Shown: positions 33,543 through 41,874, numbered from the stretch's first letter. The stretch is DNA of 48,758 nt from an uncultured Acidimicrobiales bacterium (GCA_938009905.1 CALLGK010000106.1:1-48758), one strand, 5' to 3'. Made by a program: numbers and translations. Notes: generated from the letters alone by a model not told the origin.

Positions 33543-33648
33543 CCAGCTGTTCTTCATCCGAAATCACCCTCGACAGCTTGGGTATCGTTCCTCATGAAGC
33601 GGCAGTGTGTGCCTACTGGCCCTTCACGGTCACTAACCTCAACCTGCT

Positions 33649-35751
33649 GTGTCAGACGCCCCTCCGAGCCGCCCCGTCCTCAACGGACGCTACGAGTTGC
33701 ACCGCCGCCTCGCCCGCGGCGGTATGGCCGATGTCTTTCTGGCTCGCGACCAACTTCTTGATCGGCCTGTCGCCATCAAGGTGCTGTTCCCGCAGTTCGC
33801 GGCCGACCCCACCTTCGTTGAGCGGTTTCGTCGCGAAGCGCAAGCTGCAGCCAACCTGAATCACCCCAGCATCGTGGCGGTCTACGACTGGGGCCAGCAC
33901 GACAACACGTACTTCATCGTGATGGAGTACGTCGAGGGTCGCAGCCTCGCTGAGGTCATCAGGGCCGAGGGCACGCTGCACCCCGATCGAGCAGCCGAGA
34001 TCGCCACCGACGTTGCCGCTGGTCTGAGCTTTGCTCACCGCAACGGCACCGTGCACCGCGACGTCAAGCCCGGCAACATTCTCATCACGCCATCTGGCCA
34101 GGTGAAGGTCACCGACTTTGGTATTGCCCGAGCTTTCGGCAGCGGCGATGAGCTCACCCAAACCGGTTCGGTCATGGGTACGGCCACGTACTTCTCGCCC
34201 GAGCAGGCGCAGGGCAAGAACGTCGACCCTCGCAGCGATCTCTATTCGCTCGGTGTTGTGCTGTTCGAGATGGTCACTGGCAGCCCGCCGTTTACCGGCG
34301 ACTCACCCGTTGCCATCGCCTACAAGCACGTGCAAGAGGCCCCGCCTCGCCCCACCTCGATCAATCCGGCCGTGCCGAAGTCGCTCGAGATCGTCATCGC
34401 CCAGCTTCTGGCGAAGAACTCCGATCAGCGATATCCGTCGGCCGAAGAGGTTCGGGCCGACTTGCGTCGCTTCCGCGAGGGCCAGCCACTCGCTGGCTAC
34501 GGCGCACCGCAAGAAGCCGAGCCAGCGCCCGCTCCTGCCGTCGTTGCTCCCGTTGTCGAGCAGCCTGTTCCCGATGTGGCCAACACGGTCGACACTGGCG
34601 GCAATCGTGCGGTGATCGACACCACGCGGGCCATGCCAGCGGCAGCAGCGGCCCAGCAAGAGGTGCCGGCCGAGGAGTACTACGAGCCGCCCCGACGCAA
34701 CGGTGTGTTTCTCGCCATCTTGGCCCTGCTCCTCATCACGCTCGCCGGGCTCATCCTCTACATCGCTGACGTGTTTGGTGGTGGCGGCACCGAGGAGGCC
34801 ATCGACCCGAGCGTGCCGCTCGTCGACGTGCCATCCGTTGTCGGCGCCAGCCAAGAAGAAGCAGAGCGCATCCTCACAGACGCCAAGCTCAACTTCAGCG
34901 CCATCTTCGAAGAGAACGCAGACACCGAGCCAAACATCGTGTTCGACCAAGACCCGCCCCGCGATCAGCAGGTGGCCGAGGGCTCGGTTGTCACCATCAA
35001 GGTCACGCAGTCAGCCACCACGGTTGCTCTCGAAAACGTCACCGGACGTACCGAAGACGAGGCCCGTCAGATCCTGCGAGACGCCGGCCTTCGAGTCGAC
35101 ATTGTTCGCGAAGCCAGCGAAGAGTTCGACGAAGGCACCGTGTTCGACATGTCGCCTCCGCCGAACCAGCAGGTCAACCTCGACACGCTCGTGACCCTCA
35201 CGGTGTCGGCCGGGCGCTCCGAGATCGAGATTCCAAACGTCGAAGGCCTCACCAGTGGTGAAGCGAGCAACGCGCTCGGACTCGCCGGCCTCCCTAGCCC
35301 CGACATCGTGCTTGAGCCGTCTGCCGACGTTGAAGAGGGTCTCGTCATCCGGACTGAACCTCCGGTGCTCACGCCAGTGCCGAAGGATCGCCGCATCCTC
35401 ATCTTCGTCTCGCTTGGCCCCGAGACCGCACTGGTGCCGCCACTTGTTGGACTCACCCAGGCGGCAGCAGAACAGGCCATCCAAAACCGTGACTTTGTCG
35501 TGGTGATCGAGTTTGTCGACGTGCTGCCTGGTGCAGTGGAAGCCGGCAAGGTGATCTCGCAAGACCCGGCTGCCAACGACAGTCTCGAGGTCGGCTCCGA
35601 GGTGAAGATCACCGTCGGCCGACCGATCGACTCGACGACTACGACCACCACGTCATCGTCAACGACGGCTTCGTCGACCACCTCAACAACCGAGGACACG
35701 ACGACCACCACGTCGACCACCGAGGAATCCACCACCTCAAGCGAGCCCTAA
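33649..35751 (+). CDS. pknB: PknB: PASTA-domain Ser/Thr protein kinase
   Basis: A 700-residue receptor kinase. Kinase domain residues about 10-275: GGMADV glycine loop, K44 in VAIK, catalytic HRDVKPGN (D138), DFG at 156-158, and MGTATYFSPEQA after the activation segment. A transmembrane helix lies near 352-376. Outside are four PASTA repeats beginning near residues 392, 460, 526 and 594, which bind peptidoglycan fragments in known homologues. A Thr/Ser-rich tail of about 40 residues ends the protein and may be glycosylated. GTG start. It is the only kinase of the cluster. Confidence 0.95.
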   Translation: MSDAPPSRPVLNGRYELHRRLARGGMADVFLARDQLLDRPVAIKVLFPQFAADPTFVERFRREAQAAANLNHPSIVAVYDWGQHDNTYFIVMEYVEGRSLAEVIRAEGTLHPDRAAEIATDVAAGLSFAHRNGTVHRDVKPGNILITPSGQVKVTDFGIARAFGSGDELTQTGSVMGTATYFSPEQAQGKNVDPRSDLYSLGVVLFEMVTGSPPFTGDSPVAIAYKHVQEAPPRPTSINPAVPKSLEIVIAQLLAKNSDQRYPSAEEVRADLRRFREGQPLAGYGAPQEAEPAPAPAVVAPVVEQPVPDVANTVDTGGNRAVIDTTRAMPAAAAAQQEVPAEEYYEPPRRNGVFLAILALLLITLAGLILYIADVFGGGGTEEAIDPSVPLVDVPSVVGASQEEAERILTDAKLNFSAIFEENADTEPNIVFDQDPPRDQQVAEGSVVTIKVTQSATTVALENVTGRTEDEARQILRDAGLRVDIVREASEEFDEGTVFDMSPPPNQQVNLDTLVTLTVSAGRSEIEIPNVEGLTSGEASNALGLAGLPSPDIVLEPSADVEEGLVIRTEPPVLTPVPKDRRILIFVSLGPETALVPPLVGLTQAAAEQAIQNRDFVVVIEFVDVLPGAVEAGKVISQDPAANDSLEVGSEVKITVGRPIDSTTTTTTSSSTTASSTTSTTEDTTTTTSTTEESTTSSEP

Positions 35752-35757
35752 TTCCCA

Positions 35758-35804
35758 TTCTGGAGGCAGCTACCCGCGCTTTCGGTGCTCTACGGCCTCC
35801 AGAA
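35758..35804. terminator. Hairpin between convergent pknB and trpG/pabA
   Basis: Arms TTCTGGAGGC (35758-35767) and GCCTCCAGAA (35795-35804) are perfectly complementary over 10 bases, with a loop of about 27 bases. It starts 7 bases after the pknB stop and can serve both strands. No long T-run follows. Confidence 0.6.
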
Positions 35805-35842
35805 ACGGTGGATTGGCAGAAGAGTGGTGAGCAAAGAGTGGG

Positions 35843-36418
35843 TTAGCAGCGGCTGAGGAAGTTTCCGATCAGCTCGTGGCCCTTCATCGTGAGCACGGAC
35901 TCGGGGTGGAACTGCACACCCTCAACGTCGAGCTCGCGGTGGCGCATCCCCATGATGATGCCGTCACGAGTTTCGGCCGTGATCTCCATGACGTCTGGCA
36001 GCGTGTCGCGCTCGACGATGAGTGAGTGATAGCGGGTGGCCTCGAGTGGATTGGGCAGATCGGTGAACACCCCGGTGCCCTGGTGGTCGAGCACGCTTGT
36101 CTTGCCGTGCATCAACTCGGGCGCTCGCACAACGTTTCCGCCGTAGAGCTGACCCATGCACTGGTGGCCAAGACACACACCAAAGACGGGCACGTCGCCG
36201 GCAAACGAATCGATGGCGGCCATCGAAACGCCCGCATCGTCTGGTGTTCCCGGCCCTGGCGAAATCAGCACACCATCGGGCTCAAAGCCGCGTAGTTCGC
36301 CAACGGTGTGGTCGTCGTGACGCACCACAATCGGCTCGGCACCGAGCTCGCCGAGGTACTGCACGAGGATGTAGACGAACGAGTCGTAGTTGTCGATGAC
36401 GAGGATCCGGGGCGCCAC
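35843..36418 (-). CDS. trpG: Glutamine amidotransferase of anthranilate/aminodeoxychorismate synthase
   Basis: A 191-residue class I glutamine amidotransferase that supplies ammonia to anthranilate synthase (TrpE) or aminodeoxychorismate synthase (PabB). Nucleophile Cys in [12 protein letters not shown], the His/Glu pair in VQFHPESVL, and the typical start [13 protein letters not shown]. The SPGPGTP oxyanion loop is present. The same gene stands next to pknB in mycobacteria (trpG/pabA). GTG start. No partner synthase is nearby, so which pathway it serves (tryptophan, folate or both) is open. Confidence 0.93.
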   Translation of the reverse strand: MAPRILVIDNYDSFVYILVQYLGELGAEPIVVRHDDHTVGELRGFEPDGVLISPGPGTPDDAGVSMAAIDSFAGDVPVFGVCLGHQCMGQLYGGNVVRAPELMHGKTSVLDHQGTGVFTDLPNPLEATRYHSLIVERDTLPDVMEITAETRDGIIMGMRHRELDVEGVQFHPESVLTMKGHELIGNFLSRC

Positions 36419-36490
36419 ACCTGTGAGGGTACGACGTATGTGAGATGACTGGGCCGGAGTTTCGCGCCGATCAGCACTAACCTCTGCCGA

Positions 36491-36775
36491 ATGGTTCGTC
36501 AGGACAAGAGCAAGAGTCGCGTCACGCCCAAGGGAACTCGACCGACTGAGTCCGAAGTTTCCGAGGTGTCGCCACGCACGGCGGCACCCGTCGACCTGAA
36601 GGGCCCGTCGCCAACGTGGGTGCCGGTCCTCGTGTTTGGCCTGCTCATCGTTGGCTTCCTGCTGATCATGCTGAACTACCTGGGCATCCTGCCCTCATCG
36701 CCGAGCAACTGGTATCTGCTCGGCGGCCTCGGCGTGATCCTCGCTGGCATCATCGGACTCACCCAGTACCGATAA
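36491..36775 (+). CDS. crgA: CrgA: cell-division membrane protein
   Basis: A 94-residue protein with a basic, disordered N-terminus ([17 protein letters not shown]) and two helices ([21 protein letters not shown] and [20 protein letters not shown]). This is the actinobacterial division regulator CrgA, which interacts with FtsZ and wall-synthesis proteins at the septum. Its position beside the pknB/trpG cluster is conserved. The last codons and stop are duplicated in tandem downstream. Confidence 0.92.
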   Translation: MVRQDKSKSRVTPKGTRPTESEVSEVSPRTAAPVDLKGPSPTWVPVLVFGLLIVGFLLIMLNYLGILPSSPSNWYLLGGLGVILAGIIGLTQYR

Positions 36776-36790
36776 GCCCAGTACCGATAA
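36761..36790 (+). repeat. 15-bp tandem duplication of the crgA stop region
   Basis: Two in-frame 15-base units (36761-36775 and 36776-36790) share CCCAGTACCGATAA, differing only in the first base. The unit contains the TAA stop, so any readthrough would add AQYR and meet a second TAA. It looks like a slippage product. Confidence 0.75.
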
Positions 36791-36805
36791 CAGCGACCCC
36801 TGCCA

Positions 36806-36841
36806 GTCAGGTGTCATGTCCCCGCACGGGGACAGCCTGAC
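36806..36841. terminator. Two-tier hairpin downstream of crgA
   Basis: Outer arms GTCAGG (36806-36811) and CCTGAC (36836-36841); inner arms TGTCCCC (36817-36823) and GGGGACA (36828-36834) around loop GCAC. TGTCA on the left inner flank has no partner on the right. It is probably the terminator of crgA, although no T-run follows. Its outer arms resemble the ends of the inverted repeat at 48110-48157. Confidence 0.55.
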
Positions 36842-36854
36842 GCAGTTCACTTCC

Positions 36855-36982
36855 TGGGGATAACGCATACCCTCGGCATCCAGTGCCTGTGGATAACGTT
36901 GGGCAAAACGTGCGAATTCCCCTTGCAGAGTTTGTGGATCGTGTTGTGTTCAACACAAACGACCGTCAACTTCTTACACACA
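36855..36982. other. Cluster of DnaA-box-like sites in a convergent gap
   Basis: One perfect DnaA box in reverse orientation, TGTGGATAA (36888-36896), with TGGGGATAA (36855-36863, one mismatch), TGTGGATCG (36933-36941, two mismatches) and the weak forward TTACACACA (36974-36982, two mismatches). A 15-base palindrome, TTGTGTT-C-AACACAA, lies at 36944-36958. Both flanking genes end here, so promoters are not expected. It could be a DnaA-binding locus or part of an origin. No dnaA or dnaN gene is in the window. Confidence 0.45.
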
Positions 36983-36999
36983 CCCTGGTAGGGGGGGGT

Positions 37000-37014
37000 G
37001 TCCCCTTTGGGGAC
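37000..37014. terminator. Short hairpin after the zinc-ribbon gene
   Basis: GTCCCC-TTT-GGGGAC, a perfect 6-base stem beginning 2 bases beyond the stop of the minus-strand gene at 37016. A run of eight G (36991-36998) stands just beyond it. A weak terminator is plausible. Confidence 0.5.
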
Positions 37015-37015
37015 G

Positions 37016-37435
37016 TTAGAGCTCGTCGAGATTGGTGGTGAGTTCCATCTCGTCTGCGCAATGCCGGGGCGGGCTGGGCACTTGGTCATTGGCGAGCGTC
37101 ATGCGTAACTCGGCACCGCACGTGGAGCATCGATAGGTGAGCTTCACCTTGCGCAGTTCACCCGGTGGCGGCGGCTCAGGAACGGGCCGTGCAAACGACC
37201 CGATGACAGCCATGCCGGCCACCAGAATCATGTAGGCGAAGCCGACGGCCACGACCACGCGAATGAAGCCGTAGAGGGGGATGAGCAACAACGCTGAGCC
37301 AAGGACGATCCACCGCAGAATGTTCTTGCGGCGCTTCTGAATCTTCTGGTCACGCGCCGCTTTGTCAGACAGCACCGGAGCATCGTCATCCTCGATGTAT
37401 TCCGGGAAGTCGGTCGTTGGTTCGAAGTCAGACAC
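37016..37435 (-). CDS. Membrane protein with C-terminal zinc ribbon
   Basis: A 139-residue protein. An acidic N-terminus (SDFEPTTDFPEYIEDDDAPVLS) and a basic stretch precede two hydrophobic helices (NILRWIVLGSALLLIPLYGFI and VVAVGFAYMILVAGMAVIG). The cytoplasmic C-terminus has cysteines as in a zinc ribbon: YRCSTCGAELR, then a single C in PRHCADEM where the partner pair would be, with the adjacent His as a possible fourth ligand. No name is known to me. It lies convergent with crgA. Confidence 0.65.
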   Translation of the reverse strand: MSDFEPTTDFPEYIEDDDAPVLSDKAARDQKIQKRRKNILRWIVLGSALLLIPLYGFIRVVVAVGFAYMILVAGMAVIGSFARPVPEPPPPGELRKVKLTYRCSTCGAELRMTLANDQVPSPPRHCADEMELTTNLDEL

Positions 37436-37471
37436 GTTCCGCTCAGTCTAGGTACCACAGCGAGGACGCGA

Positions 37472-37497
37472 AACGGCGGGCCTCGCGGCCCGCCGTT
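37472..37497 (-). terminator. Intrinsic terminator of the thiolase gene
   Basis: Perfect 11-base stem AACGGCGGGCC / GGCCCGCCGTT around loop TCGC, 26 bases beyond the thiolase stop. On the minus strand it is followed by TTTCG. A strong stem with a short T-run. Confidence 0.75.
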
Positions 37498-37523
37498 CGT
37501 CTAACGAGTTGTGCTGTCGACGA

Positions 37524-38717
37524 TCAGTCGAGGCGCTCGATGATGGTGGCGTTGGCCATGCCGCCGCCTTCACACATGGTCTGGAGGCCGTAGCGACCGC
37601 CGGTGCGCTCGAGTTCGTTGAGCATGGTGGTCATGAGACGAGCACCGGAGCAGCCAAGGGGGTGACCCAGGGCGATGGCGCCGCCGTTGGGGTTCACCTT
37701 CGACATGTCGGGGCTGAATTCCTTCTCCCATGCGAGCACGACGGAAGCGAATGCCTCGTTGACCTCGAACACGTCGATGTCGTCGATTGACAGGCCAGAC
37801 TTCTCGAGCACCTTGGCGGTGGCCGGGATTGGGCCGGTGAGCATCGTGACCGGATCGACACCGGCAAGCGAGAAGCTGTGGAACTTGGCTCGTGGCTTGA
37901 GGCCGAGCTCCTTGGCCTTGGTCTCGCTCATGATGAGCACGGCGGCTGAGCCGTCGGTGATCTGCGAGCTGGTGGCGGCGGTGATCTTGCCGTCTTCACG
38001 GAAGGCCGGCTTCAGCGAACCGAGCTTTTCGAGCGTGCTCTCACGGATGCCGCCGTCAGTGGTGACCATTTCGCCGGTCTCGACGACCTTGTTGTTCTCG
38101 CGGTCGAGGATCTTCTCGGCCACGTGGATCATCTCGTTGTCGTAGCGACCCTCGTCGCGGGCCTGAGCGGCACGACGCTGGCTCTCGAACGCAAAGGCGT
38201 CGAGGTCTTCACGAGAGATGCCCCACTTGTCGGCGATCATCTCGGCGCCAATGCCCTGGGGCACGAGGCCGCCGGCATCGGCGTAGCGCTCGTTCATGGC
38301 GTCTGTAAAGGCGAAGCCCACGTCCTTGGTCATGACCGATGCGCCCATTGGCACGAGGCTCATGACTTCAACACCAGCCGCGATCACGACATCGTAGGCA
38401 CCGGCCATCACGCCCTGAGCGGCAAAGTGAGCCGACTGCTGGGAAGAACCGCACTGGCGGTCGACGGTGGTGGACGGAACCGACTCTGGCCAGCCGGCGG
38501 TGAGCACGGCGTTGCGGCCAACGTTGAGCGCCTGAGCGCCCACCTGCATGACGCAGCCCATGATCACGTCTTCGACGAGGGCAGGATCGAGGTTGTTGCG
38601 CTCGGCGAGTGATTTCAGAACCTCAGCCGCTAGATCGGCAGGGTGCCAACCGGACAGTTGCCCGTTTCGCTTGCCCATTGGGGTACGTACTGCGTCGACG
38701 ATGACGGCGTTTTCCAT
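37524..38717 (-). CDS. Acetyl-CoA C-acyltransferase (thiolase)
   Basis: A 397-residue thiolase. Nucleophile C89 lies in DRQCGSSQQSAHFAAQG; the catalytic His is in GGAIALGHPLGCSGARL and the second Cys in MCEGGGMANA near the end. Start MENAVIVDAVRTPMGKRNG is typical of thiolase II/FadA-like enzymes. It cleaves 3-ketoacyl-CoA in beta-oxidation or runs the reverse condensation. The ATG at 38717 has GAAAGG upstream; a longer frame to 38861 is rejected. It is divergent from an acyl-CoA ligase, which fits a fatty-acid degradation locus. Confidence 0.93.
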   Translation of the reverse strand: MENAVIVDAVRTPMGKRNGQLSGWHPADLAAEVLKSLAERNNLDPALVEDVIMGCVMQVGAQALNVGRNAVLTAGWPESVPSTTVDRQCGSSQQSAHFAAQGVMAGAYDVVIAAGVEVMSLVPMGASVMTKDVGFAFTDAMNERYADAGGLVPQGIGAEMIADKWGISREDLDAFAFESQRRAAQARDEGRYDNEMIHVAEKILDRENNKVVETGEMVTTDGGIRESTLEKLGSLKPAFREDGKITAATSSQITDGSAAVLIMSETKAKELGLKPRAKFHSFSLAGVDPVTMLTGPIPATAKVLEKSGLSIDDIDVFEVNEAFASVVLAWEKEFSPDMSKVNPNGGAIALGHPLGCSGARLMTTMLNELERTGGRYGLQTMCEGGGMANATIIERLD

Positions 38718-38879
38718 GTGAGGCCTTTCAGGTGTGCCCGCCCGTTGGCGGACAATTCGTTCGTCTTTCGAAACATGGTATGCCGCGCGCCCCACTGTTG
38801 AGAACCCCGACGCGGCGCGTTCTGCCTCTGCCAGATACGGTGTGACTGCCGTAACACTCATCGACAGAGAGATCTCGCA

Positions 38880-40688
38880 ATGACCCTCACCTCCGCTGAT
38901 ATCGACAAAATTGTTGAAGGTCAGAACGTTCCAAAAGCGTTCCTCGGCACCGTTGCCAGCTATGGCTCAAACGTTGCGTTGCGCTGGAAGAACGATGACG
39001 ACTCCTGGTCTGAGATGACGTTCGATGAGCTTGCCGATCAGGTCGCTCGCGCCACGGCCGGGCTCGAAGCGCAGGGCGTCAGCCACGGCGATCGGGTCAT
39101 GCTCATGATCCGCAACAACCACGAGTTCCACGTGCTCGACATGGCCTGCCTGTTCATTGGCGCCACCCCGGTGTCGATCTACAACAGCTCATCGCCCGAG
39201 CAGATCGCGTATCTCTGTGGCGACGCCGGAGCGACCGTGGCCATTGCCGAAGACGCTGGCTTCTACGAGAGCATCGTGAAGGCCCAGGGCGACCTCGACA
39301 ATCTCAACAAGGTCGGCATCATCCACGACTCAGCCGATGGCGTTGGGGCCGACTTCACCTACGCCGAGTTGCTGGCTGCTGATCCGGTTGATCTCGCGGC
39401 CTACGCCGACAATGCGCAGCCACACGATCTCGCAACGCTCATCTACACCTCGGGCACCACCGGCCCGTCCAAGGGTGTGATGATCGATCACAAGAACATC
39501 ACGTGGACACTCGAGTGTCTGAAGGCCGCAATCGCCTGGGACAGCTACGAGGGCAAGCGCATCGTTAGCTACCTGCCGATGGCCCACATTGCTGAGCGCA
39601 TGACCGGCCACTACCAGGCGATGATGGTTGGCCTTGAGGTCACCTGCTGCCCCGATCCCACACAGATCGCGGTCTACGCCGGCCACGTGAAGCCAAACAT
39701 CATGTTTGGTGTGCCCCGGGTCTGGGAGAAGATCTACGCCGGTGTCAACGCCGCGCTATCGGCCGACGCCGAGAAGGAAAAGGCCGTGAGCGAGGCCCTC
39801 GCTGCTGCCGGTCCGATCCGCGAGAAGATGACCTTCGGCACCGCCACAGACGAAGAGATCGAGACCTACGAGTTCCTCGACGCCGTTGCCTTCTCGACCA
39901 TTCGTGAGCTTGTTGGCCTCGACCAAGTCGAGATCGCCATCACGGGAGCGGCCCCAATTCCGGCCGAGATGCTGGCCTGGTTCCGCACCATCGGTGTGCC
40001 GCTGTCAGAGATCTACGGTCTGTCCGAAACGTGTGGGCCAACCACCTGGGAGCCCTACCGCGTGAAGGCCGGCTCGGTTGGCGTCGCGGCACCCGGCATC
40101 GAGGTCGAACTGGCCGAAGACGGCGAGGTTCGTGCTCGCGGCGGCAACATCTTCCGCGGCTACCTCAACCTGCCGGACAAGACCGCAGAGGTCATGGACG
40201 ACGATGGCTGGTTCTACACCGGCGACATCGGCGAGATCGACGATGAGGGCTACCTCAAGATCGTCGACCGGAAGAAAGAGCTCATCATCACCGCCGGCGG
40301 CAAGAACTTGTCACCAGCCAACCTCGAAGCGGCGCTCAAGATGATCCCGATCGTGGGCCAAGCCTGCGCCATCGGCGATCAGCGTCCGTTTGTGTCGGCC
40401 CTCGTGGTGCTCGACCCAGAGCTCGCTCCGCAGTGGGCCGAGCAGAACGGCATCGAGTTCAATTCGGTGGCCGAACTGGCCGAGAACGAGACCGTGATTG
40501 CCGAGGTCGATCGCTGCCTCAAGGACGTGATGGCCGACTTCAACAACGCCGAGCGCGTCAAGAAGGTCAAGGTTCTCGGTGACGAATGGATGCCTGACTC
40601 AGAGCTGCTGACGCCAACGTCAAAGCTGAAGCGTCGTGGCGTGCACACCGTGTTCCAGAAAGAGATCGAAGATCTCTACGGCGGCTAG
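38880..40688 (+). CDS. Long-chain acyl-CoA synthetase (AMP-binding)
   Basis: A 602-residue adenylate-forming enzyme activating fatty acids with ATP and CoA. The P-loop-like motif is IYTSGTTGPSKGVMIDHKN near residue 190; others are ISEIYGLSETCG-like (PLSEIYGLSETCGPTTW), GWFYTGDIGEIDDEGYLKIVDRKKELI and the late PTSKLKRRGV with the catalytic Lys. The long insert between motifs fits the FAA1/FadD15 type. It forms, with the divergent thiolase, a fatty-acid activation and degradation pair. Confidence 0.94.
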   Translation: MTLTSADIDKIVEGQNVPKAFLGTVASYGSNVALRWKNDDDSWSEMTFDELADQVARATAGLEAQGVSHGDRVMLMIRNNHEFHVLDMACLFIGATPVSIYNSSSPEQIAYLCGDAGATVAIAEDAGFYESIVKAQGDLDNLNKVGIIHDSADGVGADFTYAELLAADPVDLAAYADNAQPHDLATLIYTSGTTGPSKGVMIDHKNITWTLECLKAAIAWDSYEGKRIVSYLPMAHIAERMTGHYQAMMVGLEVTCCPDPTQIAVYAGHVKPNIMFGVPRVWEKIYAGVNAALSADAEKEKAVSEALAAAGPIREKMTFGTATDEEIETYEFLDAVAFSTIRELVGLDQVEIAITGAAPIPAEMLAWFRTIGVPLSEIYGLSETCGPTTWEPYRVKAGSVGVAAPGIEVELAEDGEVRARGGNIFRGYLNLPDKTAEVMDDDGWFYTGDIGEIDDEGYLKIVDRKKELIITAGGKNLSPANLEAALKMIPIVGQACAIGDQRPFVSALVVLDPELAPQWAEQNGIEFNSVAELAENETVIAEVDRCLKDVMADFNNAERVKKVKVLGDEWMPDSELLTPTSKLKRRGVHTVFQKEIEDLYGG

Positions 40689-40726
40689 CGCAACGATGTA
40701 GGTAAGGGCGCTTGAGCGCTCGCCGG

Positions 40727-41554
40727 TCAGGGCTGGGCGCCTTCGCCCGCCCTGGTCCGGGCCTCTTCGTCGATCTGCACAATGAGAGATGGCCGATCGA
40801 GGTCGATCACCGGCAGACGGGTTCCGCCGCGTCCTTGCTCGTCGCGCTCTTGCATCAAGTCGAGGTACTCGCGGTCGCGGGTTTTGAAGTAGGGCCTGCC
40901 GGGTTGACGTTTGAGCATGGTGGGCTCGAAGGTCGCTCCAATGAGTTCACGCGGTTCGCCGATCGATACGAACGGCGTGCCCCAGCTTTCGAACAGTCGC
41001 TTCACTGACGGGTTGATGATCTGGACAGCCCAGTCAGCGCCGACGTCTTCGAACAAGTGCATGTACGTGGAGCAGGCGACCTTGACGGGCCACATTCGAT
41101 CAGATGTTCGCCACTCGGGGAGCACGCTGAACGACGCCGCCTCGATGAAGCGATCGTCCGGGTCGGCACCAGCGACAGCACAACTCTCGTCCCAGGACTT
41201 GCCCCAGTAGCGTTCGATGTCGACCGCTGACATCAGTTCGCGTGCTGGTCCCACAAGGCAGCGGGTTGCACCGACGGCTCGTTGCGAAGGGTGGTGAACG
41301 ATCACGGTCCAAATGGTCTGAGCCGAGTAGAGCCCGTAGGCCGCGGCGACGTCCTCGGCCGTCTGAAAGTAGAGCTCACGAAAGACTGATTGCTCGATCC
41401 AATTCCCAACGAGCGAAAGGGGACCTCCGTCGTCGCGGCCGTGGTAGACACCCCACCGTGAGTCACTGTCGGGAGCTGCAAACTGCCGCGTGAGTTCGTT
41501 CATCGCGGAAAGCGCTTCCTGCCCTGGGGTGGGAACTACAAAGTCGCCTGTCAT
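40727..41554 (-). CDS. Putative acyltransferase, FeeM/autoinducer-synthase-like
   Basis: A 275-residue protein. The middle shows an acyltransferase (GNAT-like) layout as in N-acyl amino acid synthases and autoinducer synthases: VGATRCLVGPARELMSAVDIE, then FIEAASFSVLPEWR, and KVACSTYMHLFEDVGADWAVQI followed by RLFESWGTPFVSIGEP. The similarity is by pattern and weak. Start at 41554 (MTGDFVVPTPGQEAL); a longer frame upstream would lie in the structured leader of the neighbour. If correct, it would make an acylated amino acid or signal. It is divergent from the GGDEF/EAL gene. Confidence 0.45.
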   Translation of the reverse strand: MTGDFVVPTPGQEALSAMNELTRQFAAPDSDSRWGVYHGRDDGGPLSLVGNWIEQSVFRELYFQTAEDVAAAYGLYSAQTIWTVIVHHPSQRAVGATRCLVGPARELMSAVDIERYWGKSWDESCAVAGADPDDRFIEAASFSVLPEWRTSDRMWPVKVACSTYMHLFEDVGADWAVQIINPSVKRLFESWGTPFVSIGEPRELIGATFEPTMLKRQPGRPYFKTRDREYLDLMQERDEQGRGGTRLPVIDLDRPSLIVQIDEEARTRAGEGAQP

Positions 41555-41874
41555 CAAACCTTCGCCGATCGTTGAGGGAACGTGTGGGCGGGCAGATCCC
41601 AGAATTCGTGTCCGGAAGCTCCGGGGGCCCGACCGTAGCCCTGTGCGACCTGGTCGCAGAAGTCGAATGTCCCCTGGCAATCCCCAAGTCAAGTGAATGG
41701 TCGCCTGGCTGGCGGTTCTGGGAGGTCGCCGCCGATGGCAACCTCCCGCTGATGCGTAGGGCTATGGAGCTTCTTGTCGATGTATGGCGAACGTTATTGC
41801 TACCCGAGGTAGTTTTTTGACGAATTTCCGCGGAACGGGCAGATTCTCGCCGTTTTGGCCGATCAGACCTAGTA
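41555..41874 (+). other. 320-base divergent gap with series of hairpins (candidate leader RNA)
   Basis: No convincing gene: an open frame at 41572-41820 has no ribosome site and its end overlaps a terminator. On the plus strand I see four hairpins in order: CCGGA/TCCGG (41612-41624), TGCGAC/GTCGCA (41644-41658), GGGAGGT/ACCTCCC with nested GCC/GGC (41720-41747), and the intrinsic terminator at 41800-41818. The GGDEF/EAL gene starts 57 bases after it. The layout suggests a regulated leader RNA; I cannot match a known riboswitch class. Confidence 0.5.
41800..41818 (+). terminator. Intrinsic terminator upstream of the GGDEF/EAL gene
   Basis: CTACC-CGA-GGTAG followed by six T, the clearest rho-independent terminator in the window. 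No plus-strand gene ends here; the nearest upstream plus-strand gene stops 1.1 kb away. It therefore ends either a short RNA or an attenuated leader of the gene at 41875. Confidence 0.75.

Noticed and set aside
35629-35751. ACG/ACC-rich stretch as a non-coding microsatellite
   Set aside because: It is in frame with pknB and encodes its Thr/Ser tail up to the stop codon.
41572-41820. 82-codon open frame in the leader of the GGDEF/EAL gene
   Set aside because: No ribosome site, no recognisable family, and its 3' end lies inside the intrinsic terminator; the hairpin series explains the region better.
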